Assembly (NCBI GenBank): GCA_964244885.1
Contig: CAXTKD010000012.1
Location: 1-64,000 of the forward strand
Source: CAXTKD01 sp964244885
GTDB taxonomy: Bacteria > Pseudomonadota > Alphaproteobacteria > Sphingomonadales > Sphingomonadaceae
Direction of reading: 5' to 3'
DNA length: 64,000 nt
In this document: piece by piece, positions 44,877-53,306 of the stretch
How the letters are laid out: every line of letters starts with the position of its first letter
Numbering within the stretch: position 1 is the stretch's first letter
Notes under the pieces: model-generated
Databases searched by the model: none
Seen by the model: the letters and a program-made list of their open reading frames with translations, nothing else
Told to the model about the DNA's origin: nothing
Made by a program: the position numbers and the translations under genes

Positions 44877-45729
44877 TCGCGCGGCGGACATCGCGCGATC
44901 GGCTGAACAGCGCGTGCAGCGCCTCGCCGTCGCCCCAGCGAATGGCGCGCTGAAGCGCGGTCAGATCCTCGCTGAAGCGCTGCAGGACTTCCAGAACGCC
45001 CTCCTTGTTGGCGAGGAAGACGTCGCGCCACATCGTCGGGTCCGACGCCGCGATGCGCGTGAAGTCGCGGAATCCGCCCGCCGAATATTTGATCACCTCG
45101 GAGCGAGTCACCGATTCGAGGTCCGAAGCGGTGGCGACGATCGAATAAGCGATGAGGTGAGGGACGTGGCTCGTCACCGCCAGCACCAGGTCGTGGTGCC
45201 GCGCGTCCATCACCTCGACCTCGGCGCCAAGCGCCGTCCAGAAGCTCCGCACCCGTTCGACCGCGAGTTCGTCGGCGCCTTCGGGCGGCGTCAGGATGCA
45301 CCAGCGGCCATGGAACAGCGAGGCGAAGCCGGCGTCCGGCCCGGACTTCTCGGTCCCCGCCACCGGATGCGCCGGCACCACCGCGACTCCCGGCAGCGCC
45401 GCGATCAGCGAGTCGAGCACCGGCCCCTTCACTGATCCGACGTCGGAAACGACGGCGCCCGGCGCCAGCTCGCCCGCGATGGCTTCGGCGACCTCGCCCA
45501 TCGCACCTACGGGCACGCACAGGATGACGAGATCGGCGTCGCCGACCGCGCCCGCCGGCGTGTCCGAGACGTCGTCGGCGATCTGCAGCGCCTCGACCCG
45601 TGCGCGCACCGCGGGGTCCGCGTCATGGGCCGCGATCGCCACCGTCGGCATGTGCTGCCGCACCGCGCGGGCCAGCGAGGAGCCGATCAGCCCCATGCCG
45701 ATGATCGCGATGCGGCCGAACGCCAGCAT
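44821..45729 (-). CDS. tyrA: Prephenate/arogenate dehydrogenase
   Basis: Tyrosine biosynthesis enzyme of 302 residues. The NAD(P)-binding motif IIGMGLIGSSLA is at the N-terminus, followed by VGSVKGPV, PAHPVAGTEKSGPDAGF (substrate binding) and AVTSHVPHLIAY. No chorismate mutase domain is fused. Its start overlaps the hisC stop by one base (TGATG), the same arrangement as the hisH-tyrC pair of Zymomonas, where the dehydrogenase accepts both prephenate and arogenate; that broad specificity is inferred here. Confidence 0.92.
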   Translation of the reverse strand: MLAFGRIAIIGMGLIGSSLARAVRQHMPTVAIAAHDADPAVRARVEALQIADDVSDTPAGAVGDADLVILCVPVGAMGEVAEAIAGELAPGAVVSDVGSVKGPVLDSLIAALPGVAVVPAHPVAGTEKSGPDAGFASLFHGRWCILTPPEGADELAVERVRSFWTALGAEVEVMDARHHDLVLAVTSHVPHLIAYSIVATASDLESVTRSEVIKYSAGGFRDFTRIAASDPTMWRDVFLANKEGVLEVLQRFSEDLTALQRAIRWGDGEALHALFSRSRDVRRAIIDAGQDTAAPDFGREHP

Positions 45730-46835
45730 CAATCGGCGGTTTCCAGGAACGTGCGCAGCACAGCGGCGACGCCGCGCGTCTCCTCCTCTGTGCCGATCGA
45801 GATGCGCAGCCCGTTGGCGAGATCCTGCTTGGGCAACCAGCGAGTCAGATAGCCTTGGCTGGTCAGGTAGCGGTTCGCCGCTTCGGCGGTGCGAGGTCCC
45901 TCGTCGGGGAAGATCACCAGCACGAAGTTCGCCGCCGATGGCACCGCGCGGACGCCCCAATTGCCCATCGACTCGATCTCGGCGGTCAGCCAGGCGCGCC
46001 ACTCCTTGTTGTGCGCCTTGGCCTTGTCGATCCAGTCCTGGTCGGCCAGCGCGGCGATCGCCGCAGACTGGCCGGCGGTGGTGACGTTGAACGGCGGGCG
46101 CGTCGTGTGGAGCACGTCGATGATCGCCTGCGGGCCGTAGGCCCAGCCGATGCGCTCGCCCGCCAGCCCGTAGATTTTCGAAAAGGTGCGCATCGTGACG
46201 ACGTTCGGCAGGCGCCGCGCCATCTCGATCCCGTCCTCATAATCAGGATCGTCGATATATTCGGCATAGGCCGCGTCGAGCACGAGCAGAATGTCGTCGC
46301 GTAGCCCGGCGTGCAGCCGCCGCACCTCCGCGCCGCCGATCATCGTGCCGGTCGGGTTGTTTGGGTTGGCGAGATAGACGAGCCTGGTGCGCGGGGTGAC
46401 GCAGGCCAGCAGCTTGTCGACGTCGGTCGTGTAGTCGGCGTCGGGCGCCTCGACCGGCGTCGCGCCGGCCTTCCGCGCCGCGATCGGATAGACCATGAAG
46501 CCGTGGTGGACATAGAGCACCTCGTCCCCGGCCGAGGCGTAGGCCGCCGCGACGAGATAGAGCAGTTCGTCCGATCCGGTGCCGCATACCACGCGCTCGG
46601 GCTCGATCCCGTGGTGCGCGGCGATCGCGTCGCGAAGCGCGGTGCTGCCGCCGTCGGGGTAGCGGTTGAGCGTTCTCGATTCGCGCTCCAGCGCCGCGAT
46701 GGCGCGTGGGCTCGGCCCGAGCGGGCTTTCGTTCGACGAAAGCTTGACGGTCTTGCCTGCGCCCTCGGCCACGGCGCGGCCGGGGACGTAGGCATCGATC
46801 GCCGCGATCCACGGCTTTACTTGGGGTCCAGTCAT
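45729..46835 (-). CDS. hisC: Histidinol-phosphate/aromatic aminotransferase
   Basis: A 368-residue class II PLP aminotransferase. KLSSNESPLGPSP near residue 30, NPNNPTGTMIGG, DAAYAEY and the PLP lysine in TFSKIYGLAGERIG are typical. Pairing with tyrA and not with other his genes suggests that it also, or mainly, transaminates prephenate or phenylpyruvate. The ATG at 46835 is the family start. The frame continues upstream but without support. Confidence 0.92.
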   Translation of the reverse strand: MTGPQVKPWIAAIDAYVPGRAVAEGAGKTVKLSSNESPLGPSPRAIAALERESRTLNRYPDGGSTALRDAIAAHHGIEPERVVCGTGSDELLYLVAAAYASAGDEVLYVHHGFMVYPIAARKAGATPVEAPDADYTTDVDKLLACVTPRTRLVYLANPNNPTGTMIGGAEVRRLHAGLRDDILLVLDAAYAEYIDDPDYEDGIEMARRLPNVVTMRTFSKIYGLAGERIGWAYGPQAIIDVLHTTRPPFNVTTAGQSAAIAALADQDWIDKAKAHNKEWRAWLTAEIESMGNWGVRAVPSAANFVLVIFPDEGPRTAEAANRYLTSQGYLTRWLPKQDLANGLRISIGTEEETRGVAAVLRTFLETAD

Positions 46836-46876
46836 GGCCGGGGTATTGGCGGAAGCGGGGAGGGGAGGCAAGCGAG

Positions 46877-47491
46877 CTAGACGCCCAGATAGCGCTCCGC
46901 CAGATAGATCAGCGCCTCGGCCCCCGCGACGATCAGGCCCGAAAGCAGGACGATCCCGGCGGCGCCCGCGAGCCAGGCGACGAGCGCCAGGAGCCCGTCG
47001 CGGTTGATCAGCGCCAGCCCGAACAGCGCGATCACCAAAGCCGGAATATAGTGAAGCCCCGGGATTGGCAGCCAGGCGATCAGCGACAGCAGCAGCGCCA
47101 TGATGCCGATCAGCCGCGTGCCATTGTGCTCGGTCAGCGCCGCCAGCCGCGGCCGGATCAGCCGCTCGACCCAACGCATGAACGTCAGCACGCGGGGCAG
47201 GCCTTTCAGCGCCTGCGCCTTGGTGATCGACGCGCGCATGATCCACCTCGGCAGCCACGGCTGGTGCTTGCCCGCGGTCATCTGCGCCGAGATCAGGATG
47301 AGCGGGATCGCGGTGACCAGCGACATGCCCGGCACTAGCGGCAGCAGATTGGGCAGCGCAAAGAGCAGGAGGAGCGCGCCGAGCGTTCGGTCGCCGATGG
47401 TGGCGACAAGGTCGGCGGGCCCGATTCGCTCGGCCGGGTGCTCGTAAACGACCCGGCTCAGCAGTTCGGAGAAGCGGAGGACCTCGGTCAT
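46877..47491 (-). CDS. ExoD-like membrane protein
   Basis: A 204-residue protein of the ExoD family (exopolysaccharide synthesis, first noted in rhizobia). Residues 1-30 are hydrophilic, then about four to five hydrophobic helices follow (LGALLLLFALPNLLPLVPG, MSLVTAIPLILISAQM, a Gly/Leu/Ile-rich pair near 130-165 and a last helix near 175). The family has no defined biochemistry. It stands alone with a GC hairpin on its upstream side. Confidence 0.85.
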   Translation of the reverse strand: MTEVLRFSELLSRVVYEHPAERIGPADLVATIGDRTLGALLLLFALPNLLPLVPGMSLVTAIPLILISAQMTAGKHQPWLPRWIMRASITKAQALKGLPRVLTFMRWVERLIRPRLAALTEHNGTRLIGIMALLLSLIAWLPIPGLHYIPALVIALFGLALINRDGLLALVAWLAGAAGIVLLSGLIVAGAEALIYLAERYLGV

Positions 47492-47532
47492 CGGCGGCGG
47501 TCTTAGCCGCCGGGCCGGGCGCGCGCCAGCCC

Positions 47533-47561
47533 GGGGGCGGCGGTCTTTCGCCGCCGTCCCC
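47533..47561 (-). terminator. GC-rich hairpin downstream of the UrcA gene
   Basis: GGGGCGGCGG pairs with CCGCCG-T-CCCC around a 7-base loop, 11 bases past the UrcA stop on the minus strand. No T-run follows. Likely a terminator or processing hairpin before the ExoD gene. Confidence 0.5.
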
Positions 47562-47571
47562 GGTTCTGGAC

Positions 47572-47877
47572 TCAGGCGCCGCGCGCGGTGGCGATGGCGC
47601 GGTCGACCGAGGCGTTCGCGCCGTCGATCGCATTGCTGACGCAGGCGCGGGCGCGCGTCGTGCTGGCGGTGTCGCGGGCGTCGCTCTTGCCGCAGACCGC
47701 GCTCGCGGCCGAGCGCACGCGCTGCTTGAGTGCCGCGACGCCCGCGCTGCTGCCGAGGTTGAGGTCGCCGTAGCTGACCTCTTGGGTCTGCGCGATCTCG
47801 AAGCCGCCGGCCGACGCCGGGGCCGAGACGGTCACCGCCAGAGCGGCGGCGGACGCGAGGATGAGGATGTTGCGCAT
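47572..47877 (-). CDS. UrcA family secreted protein
   Basis: A 101-residue protein. A signal peptide covers about residues 1-23 (ending APASAG). The mature part begins with the UrcA-type VSYGDLNLGSSAGVAALKQRV and carries two cysteines (AVCGKSD and RACVSNAI) likely forming a disulfide. The family is common in Caulobacter and sphingomonads and has no known function. AAGGAG lies nine bases before the ATG at 47877. Confidence 0.88.
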   Translation of the reverse strand: MRNILILASAAALAVTVSAPASAGGFEIAQTQEVSYGDLNLGSSAGVAALKQRVRSAASAVCGKSDARDTASTTRARACVSNAIDGANASVDRAIATARGA

Positions 47878-48037
47878 GGGAGTGTCTCCTTGGATCTGGG
47901 GGCCGGCCGATCCGGTCCACGAACTATCCACTGCATTAGTCATGCCAAACACCTCCTCTCCTCGGCGAAGGCTCAAATCAGCGATTTTCGCGTGGCGCGC
48001 TTCGCCAAGCAGTGGCGCATTTCGCCACTTCCCTGCC

Positions 48038-48133
48038 TGTCATTCCCGCGAACGCGGGAATCCAGCCTTGGTCGGTTGGGCACTCCGCCGGATTCTGGAC
48101 ACGAGCTGGATTCCCGCGTTCGCGGGAATGACA
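48038..48133. repeat. Long inverted repeat (CATTCCCGCGAACG family)
   Basis: Perfect 28-base arms at 48038-48065 and 48106-48133 enclose a 40-base loop; each arm has an inner palindrome (CCCGCGAACGCGGG or its complement). It fills most of the 332-base gap between the UrcA and transglutaminase genes; no further feature was recognised in that gap. Confidence 0.9.
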
Positions 48134-48209
48134 GAAGAGAGTAGGGTGCTCGGAACGCCGCCGCCCTCGCTTCGTTGGCGCGCTACCTCAAGGCCCGGGA
48201 GCCACTCGC

Positions 48210-48989
48210 TTGCTGCTCAACGTCCAATGCCGGCTCGGCTACAGCTTCGCCGAGCCGACCGAGATCATGGCGATCGTCCAGGCGGCGCACGCGCTCGACC
48301 AGACGATCCTGTCCGAGTCCTTCGCCATCGCGCCGCAGACCGACCTCGTCGTCTACGAGGAACCTTCGACCGGGGCGCGGACGCTGCGCGGCTGGCTCGA
48401 TGGCGACGTGTTGCTCGCCTACGAGGCGACGGTCGACAATGGCGTTCGCGAGCTGCTCCACCCGGGCGCCGTCGAGCACAATTGGTCCGATCTGCCGCCC
48501 GAGGCGCTGCCCTACCTGATGCCGAGCCGCTATTGCCCGGCCGACCGCTTCCTGCGCTTCGCCTATCGCGAGTTCGGCCACCTGACCGGCGGCGCCAAGG
48601 TGCTGGCGATCCTCGACTGGATCCACAACCACGTCGATTACGTCTCGGGCTCCAGCGATTCGGGAACGACGGCGGAGAACACCTTCATCGACCGCGCCGG
48701 CGTCTGCCGCGACTTCACGCATCTCGGCATCGCGCTGTGCCGCGCCGTCAGCATCCCGGCGCGCGCCGTCGCGGTCTATGCGCTGAAGCTCAACCCCGCC
48801 GACTTCCACGCGGTGTTCGAAGTCTATCTCGACGGCCGCTGGTGGTTCGTCGACGCGACGCGCCTGGCGCCGATCGAAGGCTTCGTCCGCATCGCCGTCG
48901 GCCGCGACGCCGCCGACATCGCCTTCCTGACGACCAAGGGCAATTGCTTCCAGACGAGCATGACGGTGTCGGTCACGCCGGCGAACTAG
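48210..48989 (+). CDS. Transglutaminase-like cysteine protein, TTG start
   Basis: A 259-residue protein with a transglutaminase-like core. The catalytic cysteine is in AGVCRDFTHL, histidine in DFHAVFEVYLDG and aspartate in FVDATR. An N-terminal beta region (about residues 1-110) precedes it, as in bacterial transglutaminase-like proteins found with alpha-E and circularly permuted ATP-grasp proteins, none of which are here. The start is TTG with GGGAG eight bases upstream. Substrates are unknown. Confidence 0.85.
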   Translation: MLLNVQCRLGYSFAEPTEIMAIVQAAHALDQTILSESFAIAPQTDLVVYEEPSTGARTLRGWLDGDVLLAYEATVDNGVRELLHPGAVEHNWSDLPPEALPYLMPSRYCPADRFLRFAYREFGHLTGGAKVLAILDWIHNHVDYVSGSSDSGTTAENTFIDRAGVCRDFTHLGIALCRAVSIPARAVAVYALKLNPADFHAVFEVYLDGRWWFVDATRLAPIEGFVRIAVGRDAADIAFLTTKGNCFQTSMTVSVTPAN

Positions 48990-49000
48990 GTTTACGGTGT

Positions 49001-49079
49001 CCGTTCGTCCTGAGCTTGTCGAAGGACCAGATCGTACCGCCGCGCGTGCCACGTGGTTCGACAGGCTCACCACGAACGG
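49001..49079. repeat. Dispersed 79-bp palindromic element, copy 2 (intergenic)
   Basis: Arms at 49001-49027 (CCGTTCGTCCTGAGCTTGTC then GAAGGAC) and 49053-49079 flank a centre similar to the btuF copy. It lies between the transglutaminase and ssb stops, so it may act as a terminator for both. Confidence 0.85.
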
Positions 49080-49100
49080 GCGTTTGGAAGGATTTGCAGA

Positions 49101-49610
49101 TCAGAACGGCACGTCGTCGTCGAGATCGTCATCGAAGTTGCCGCCGAACTGCTTCGACGCGCCGCCCGCCGGGGCCTTGGGGGGGGCGCTGCGGAAGCCG
49201 CCGCCGCTGCCGCCGCCCGCATAATCGTCGCCGCCGCCGCCATAATCCCCCCCGCCGCCCTCGCGGCGGTCGAGCAGGGTCAGCTCGCCCCGGAAGCGCT
49301 GGAGCACCACCTCGGTCGAATAGCGCTCGGCGCCCGACTGGTCGGTCCATTTGCGCGTCTGGATCGCGCCCTCCAGATAGACCTTGCTGCCCTTGCGGAG
49401 ATACTTCTCGGCGACCTCGCCCAGCTTGTCGTTGAAGATGACGACGCGGTGCCATTCGGTCCGCTCCTGGCGGTTGCCGTCGCGGTCGTTCCAGCTTTCG
49501 GACGTCGCGACCCGCAGGTTCACCACCTTGCCGCCGTTGCCCATCGTCTTGCTTTCCGGATCCGCGCCCAGATTGCCGACGAGGATCACCTTGTTGACTG
49601 AACCGGCCAT
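49101..49610 (-). CDS. ssb: Single-stranded DNA-binding protein
   Basis: A 169-residue SSB. The OB-fold covers residues 1-110 (VNKVILVGNLGADPE, VATSESWNDRDGNRQERTEWH, RKGSKVYLEGAIQTRKW), then a Gly-rich flexible linker and the acidic partner-binding tip ending DDDVPF. It coats single-stranded DNA during replication and repair. The frame continues to 49652, but the ATG at 49610 is the family start. No uvrA neighbour is within view. Confidence 0.96.
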   Translation of the reverse strand: MAGSVNKVILVGNLGADPESKTMGNGGKVVNLRVATSESWNDRDGNRQERTEWHRVVIFNDKLGEVAEKYLRKGSKVYLEGAIQTRKWTDQSGAERYSTEVVLQRFRGELTLLDRREGGGGDYGGGGDDYAGGGSGGGFRSAPPKAPAGGASKQFGGNFDDDLDDDVPF

Positions 49611-49823
49611 GCGTCTTGTTCCTCGCGATTCGATTTGGAGCACCCTAGCCACCCCATCCGCCGAACGAAACCCGCGCGGCGATCGGCGGGCGATTCGGGC
49701 TTAGAGTCCCTAGAGTCACGGTGGTTCAGCAATTACGTTGCGCGAACCGGCAATAAAATTACGCGCACAACGGGCCAACCTCTAGCTTGCGCCTTTAGAA
49801 CATATCATGAACAGTTCTACAAA

Positions 49824-51677
49824 TCAACCGAGCAGGGCGCGCGAAATCCAGAAGGTCGCGCCGGCGGCGACATAGGCCATCGCGAACAGATAGCCGAACA
49901 TGAACGCCGGCCATTTCCAACCATTGGTCTCGCGCCGCGCCACGGCGAGAGTCGACAGGCATTGTGGCGCGAACACGAACCAGGCGAGGAAGGCGAGGGC
50001 GGTCGGCAGGCTCCACGCGTGCTGGAGGCGCTGGACGAGCGACTGCGCCACCGCGCCCTCGTCGCCCTGCAGCGCGTAGACCGTGCCGAGCGCCGACACC
50101 GCGACCTCGCGCGCCGCCATGCCGGGGACGAGCGCCAGGCTGATCTCCTTGTTGAAGCCGATCGGCGCGAAGATCACGTGGAGCGCCGCGCCGATATGCC
50201 CGGCGATCGAATAGTCGATGGCGGGCAAGGTCGCGCCCTTCGGCGGCTTGGGGAAGCTCGCCAGCGCCCACAGCGCGATCGTCGAGCCGAGGATGATCGT
50301 CCCCGCGCGGTGCAGGAAGGCCTCGGCGCGCTGCCAGAGGCCGATGCTCATGTCGCGGAGCGCCGGCCACTGGTATTTCGGCATTTCCATCAGGAAAGTC
50401 TGGCCCGCCCCCTTGGTGAGCGTCCGCCGCAGCACGAAGGCGGCGGCCATCGCGCCCGCCACGCCGAAGGCATAGAGCGCGAACAGCACGAGGCCCTGGA
50501 GGCCGAACACGCCCCACACCTGCCGGTTCGGAATGAACGCCGCGATGATGATGGCATAGACCGGAAGGCGCGCGCTGCAGGTCATCAGCGGCGCGATCAG
50601 CATCGTCGTCAGCCGGTCGCGCGGCTCGTCGATGGTGCGGGTCGCCATGATGCCGGGAATGGCGCAGGCGAAGGAGGAGAGCAGCGGGATGAACGCCCGG
50701 CCGTTGAGGCCGACGCGCGCCATCACGCGGTCCATCAGGAACGCCGCGCGAGTCATGTAGCCCGACTGCTCCAGCGCGATGATGAACGCGAACAGGATGA
50801 GGATCTGCGGCAGGAAGACGATCACCGCGCCCACGCCGGCGATCACGCCGTCGGCGAGGAGCGACTTCAGCCAGCCGTCGGGCAGCAGCGCCGAGACCTG
50901 CGCCTGCGCCCAGGCGAAGCCGCTGGCGATCAGCTCCATCGGCGCCTGGGCCCAGGCGAAAACCGACTGGAACATCACGAACAGGATCGCCGCGAGCAGG
51001 ATTGGGCCGGCCACTGGATGCAGCACCACCCTGTCGATCCGCTCGCTCCACCGCGTCGCGCCGCCGACCGACAGCGTCACCGCATAGGCGATGTCGCGCG
51101 CCTCGCGCTGCAGCACGCGGATGTCCTCGGGCGGCGCCGACGGCCCCGCGCCGAGGCTGAGCTTCGGCCCGAGCTCGGCCGCCAGCTCGGCCAGGCCCCG
51201 GCGCCGCACCGCGACCGTCGGCACCACCGGCAGGCCGAGCCGGTCCGAAAGGCGCGCCACGTCGATCGTCAGCCCGTCGCGCTCGGCAAGGTCGACCATG
51301 TTGAGCGCAACCACCATCGGCACGCCGAGCCGCTTCAGCTCCAGCACGAAGCGCAGATGGTTGCGAAGGTTGGTCGCATCGACCACCGCGACGATCGCAT
51401 CGGGCCGCCGCTCGCCGGCCTGCACGCCCATCACGACGTTGCGAGTCACCGCCTCGTCGGGGGAGCGCGGCTCGAGGCTGTAGGTGCCGGGCAGGTCGAT
51501 CAGCTCGGCGAGGCGGCCGTCAGGAAGCGGGAGCTTGCCGGTCTTCCGCTCGACGGTGACGCCGGGATAATTGCCGACCTTCTGGCGCGAGCCGGTCAGC
51601 GCGTTGAACAGCGAGGTCTTGCCGGCGTTGGGATTTCCGACCAGCGCCGCGACCGGCGCGGTCGCAGGCGCGTTCAT
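49824..51677 (-). CDS. feoB: Ferrous iron transporter FeoB
   Basis: A 617-residue inner-membrane Fe2+ transporter. The N-terminal GTPase-like domain has G1 GNPNAGKTS, G3 DLPG and G4 NMVD. The membrane part has two Gate-like halves with conserved cysteines in SSFACAIPGIMATRT and MTCSARLPVYAI. It is shorter than E. coli FeoB (773), as common in alphaproteobacteria. The start lies within the last bases of feoA (ATGA overlap). No feoC is present. Confidence 0.95.
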   Translation of the reverse strand: MNAPATAPVAALVGNPNAGKTSLFNALTGSRQKVGNYPGVTVERKTGKLPLPDGRLAELIDLPGTYSLEPRSPDEAVTRNVVMGVQAGERRPDAIVAVVDATNLRNHLRFVLELKRLGVPMVVALNMVDLAERDGLTIDVARLSDRLGLPVVPTVAVRRRGLAELAAELGPKLSLGAGPSAPPEDIRVLQREARDIAYAVTLSVGGATRWSERIDRVVLHPVAGPILLAAILFVMFQSVFAWAQAPMELIASGFAWAQAQVSALLPDGWLKSLLADGVIAGVGAVIVFLPQILILFAFIIALEQSGYMTRAAFLMDRVMARVGLNGRAFIPLLSSFACAIPGIMATRTIDEPRDRLTTMLIAPLMTCSARLPVYAIIIAAFIPNRQVWGVFGLQGLVLFALYAFGVAGAMAAAFVLRRTLTKGAGQTFLMEMPKYQWPALRDMSIGLWQRAEAFLHRAGTIILGSTIALWALASFPKPPKGATLPAIDYSIAGHIGAALHVIFAPIGFNKEISLALVPGMAAREVAVSALGTVYALQGDEGAVAQSLVQRLQHAWSLPTALAFLAWFVFAPQCLSTLAVARRETNGWKWPAFMFGYLFAMAYVAAGATFWISRALLG

Positions 51678-51937
51678 TCGGCGGCGAGCAGCATCGGCTC
51701 GACCGAGATCATCGCCGCCTGCGCGCGCCGGAGCGCGATCGTCATGTTGCCGACCCGGAGCGCGATCGGGCAGCCGCCGACGGGGCCGCGGTGGAGCACC
51801 TCGACGTCGACGCCCTCGTCGAAGCCGAGCTCGTAGAGCCGGCGCACGGTCTTGGGGTCGCCGTCGCGGTCGATGCCGGCGATCACCGCCCGCTTCCCCG
51901 CCGCCAGTTGGTCGATCCGCTGCTGCACGCCTGACAT
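51674..51937 (-). CDS. feoA: Ferrous iron transport protein FeoA
   Basis: An 87-residue SH3-like protein needed for FeoB function. LYELGFDEGVDVEVLHRGPVGGCPIALRV-type segments and the ending MTIALRRAQAAMI are typical. It overlaps feoB by four bases. A Fur-like inverted repeat lies 14 bases upstream of its start, consistent with iron-controlled expression. Confidence 0.92.
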   Translation of the reverse strand: MSGVQQRIDQLAAGKRAVIAGIDRDGDPKTVRRLYELGFDEGVDVEVLHRGPVGGCPIALRVGNMTIALRRAQAAMISVEPMLLAAE

Positions 51938-51950
51938 CCTCGTCCGGAAT

Positions 51951-51977
51951 TGCGAACGATTATCATATGCGTTTGCA
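51951..51977 (-). promoter_or_regulatory. Putative Fur-type operator of feoAB
   Basis: TGCGAACG and CGTTTGCA form an inverted repeat (one mismatch) around an AT-rich centre containing ATTATCATATG, resembling alphaproteobacterial Fur boxes. It lies just upstream of feoA, in a locally AT-rich stretch. The regulator is inferred. Confidence 0.55.
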
Positions 51978-52065
51978 CTAGGGAAGCGGTAAGTCAGAGC
52001 CGCGCCGTGTCGATAATTTTTACAGTTGGGCCTGCGACATCGTGCCGTCCCGAGACGGAAAGCCC

Positions 52066-52081
52066 TGGCACGAATCGTGCT
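52066..52081 (+). promoter_or_regulatory. Sigma-54-like promoter of the PEP-CTERM gene
   Basis: TGGCACGAATCGTGCT matches the -24/-12 consensus TGGCACGNNNNTTGCW at all but one fixed position, with GG and GC at the correct spacing. Transcription would begin near 52092, 22 bases before the ATG. PEP-CTERM genes elsewhere are often driven by sigma-54 with the PrsK/PrsR pair. Confidence 0.7.
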
Positions 52082-52113
52082 TAACGTTCCCCCAGAGATT
52101 TCTGGAGGTTCAG

Positions 52114-52635
52114 ATGAAGAGATTGTTTGCAGCCCTGGCGATTGGCTTCGCCGCCGTTCCGGCGTCTGCCGGAGTGATCCACTACACGATCCATGACGCT
52201 GTTTTCGACGACGGCGGTACGGTGGTCGGCAGCTTCAACTACGACACCGATCTCCATAGCTGGTCGGGAGGCGCGCATACGAGCGCAGGCACCACCTACG
52301 AAGGTTTCACCTACTTCGGCAGCGGCAGCGCCGATCACAATATTAGTTTCTCGGAGGGTGGCAACGGGCTTCACACACTGCTCTTGTCCATTGATGGGTC
52401 GTGGGCAGAGGCCGGCCTCTACAATTTCAGTCTTACCGGCCTTTTCACGGACTCTTTCGAGACCTTCAGTAACCAGGAAGTGTTGCTGAACCGCCAGCTG
52501 GTCAGCGGCTACGCCGTCGCCGACGGCTTCGAGGTACCGCCGGGCGGCACCCGCGTGCCCGAGCCGGCGATGCTCGGCCTGTTCGGCCTTGGCGCGATCG
52601 GCCTCAGCCTGAGCCGCCGCCGCCGCAAGGCATAA
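52114..52635 (+). CDS. PEP-CTERM sorting domain protein
   Basis: A 173-residue exported protein. A signal peptide covers residues 1-19 (ending PASAG), the middle is a beta-rich domain of about 120 residues without cysteines, and the C-terminus is a PEP-CTERM signal: VPEPAMLGLFGLGAIG followed by SRRRRKA. Exosortase should cut near the PEP motif and the protein is probably linked to extracellular polysaccharide. No exosortase gene is in the window. GGAGG precedes the ATG at 52114; the longer frame from 52042 would hide the signal peptide. Codon use is slightly less GC-rich than neighbours. Confidence 0.9.
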   Translation: MKRLFAALAIGFAAVPASAGVIHYTIHDAVFDDGGTVVGSFNYDTDLHSWSGGAHTSAGTTYEGFTYFGSGSADHNISFSEGGNGLHTLLLSIDGSWAEAGLYNFSLTGLFTDSFETFSNQEVLLNRQLVSGYAVADGFEVPPGGTRVPEPAMLGLFGLGAIGLSLSRRRRKA

Positions 52636-52671
52636 GGAGAAGGCCGGGCCGTCGCGCCCAGCCTGCTCCGC

Positions 52672-53181
52672 TTAATTCAGAGTCGTCACTTCGAGCGTGG
52701 TCGTCTTCGGCGTCGGCAGCCCGCTTGCCTTGTAGGTCGCGATCAGCTCGGCCTTGCGCGCCGCCATCCGGGCGCCGAGCGCCTCCATGTCGAGCCCGCC
52801 CTTGCGCGCCTGCGCGAACATGCCTTCGGAGCGCTTCTCCTCCTCCTCGACATGATGCTCGATCTGCTCGGACAGGACCTTCACCTTGGCGTCGTAATAT
52901 TCGTCGTCGGGCCCGCCCGCCTCGATCTCGGCGATCAGCACCTTGGCGCCGTCATGCTCGACATAAGCCTCCTTGAGCAGGTCTTCCTCGACCACGCCCT
53001 CGCAGGCCGGATAGAAGATCTTCTCCTCGATTTCGGTGTGGACGGTCAGCTCCATGCAGATCTGCATCGCCAGCTTCCGCTTCGCGCCGTCGCCCTTGGC
53101 GCTCTCGAATTTCTCGAACAGGCCCGCGACCTTGTCGTGGTCGGCCTTCAGCAGCGCGATCGCATCGGGTTGGTCGGCCAC
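52672..53181 (-). CDS. Hemerythrin-like HHE domain protein
   Basis: A 169-residue four-helix protein with HHE-type metal ligands: DHDKVAGLFEKFE, HTEIEEKIFYPAC, EHDGAKVLI and HHVEEEEKRSEGM. Such proteins bind di-iron and are linked to oxygen or nitrosative-stress handling. The GTG at 53181 has GGGAG eight bases upstream and gives VADQPDAIALLKADHD, typical for the family; the frame continues upstream without support. Divergent from the TonB-like gene. Confidence 0.88.
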   Translation of the reverse strand: MADQPDAIALLKADHDKVAGLFEKFESAKGDGAKRKLAMQICMELTVHTEIEEKIFYPACEGVVEEDLLKEAYVEHDGAKVLIAEIEAGGPDDEYYDAKVKVLSEQIEHHVEEEEKRSEGMFAQARKGGLDMEALGARMAARKAELIATYKASGLPTPKTTTLEVTTLN

Positions 53182-53306
53182 GGTCGTTCTCCCAGAATTG
53201 TTACCGGGGCAGAACGTCATCTCGAGGGCGGGGTTCCGGAGGTTGATGCAGGTTGGCGAGTTGGCGCGATGGCACCGCCGCGCGCCATCGCGCGTTCGAC
53301 CCGGCA

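Noticed and set aside
49635..51836. A 733-codon open frame on the plus strand
   Set aside because: Antisense shadow of feoB; His/Arg/Glu-rich product without any recognisable motif.
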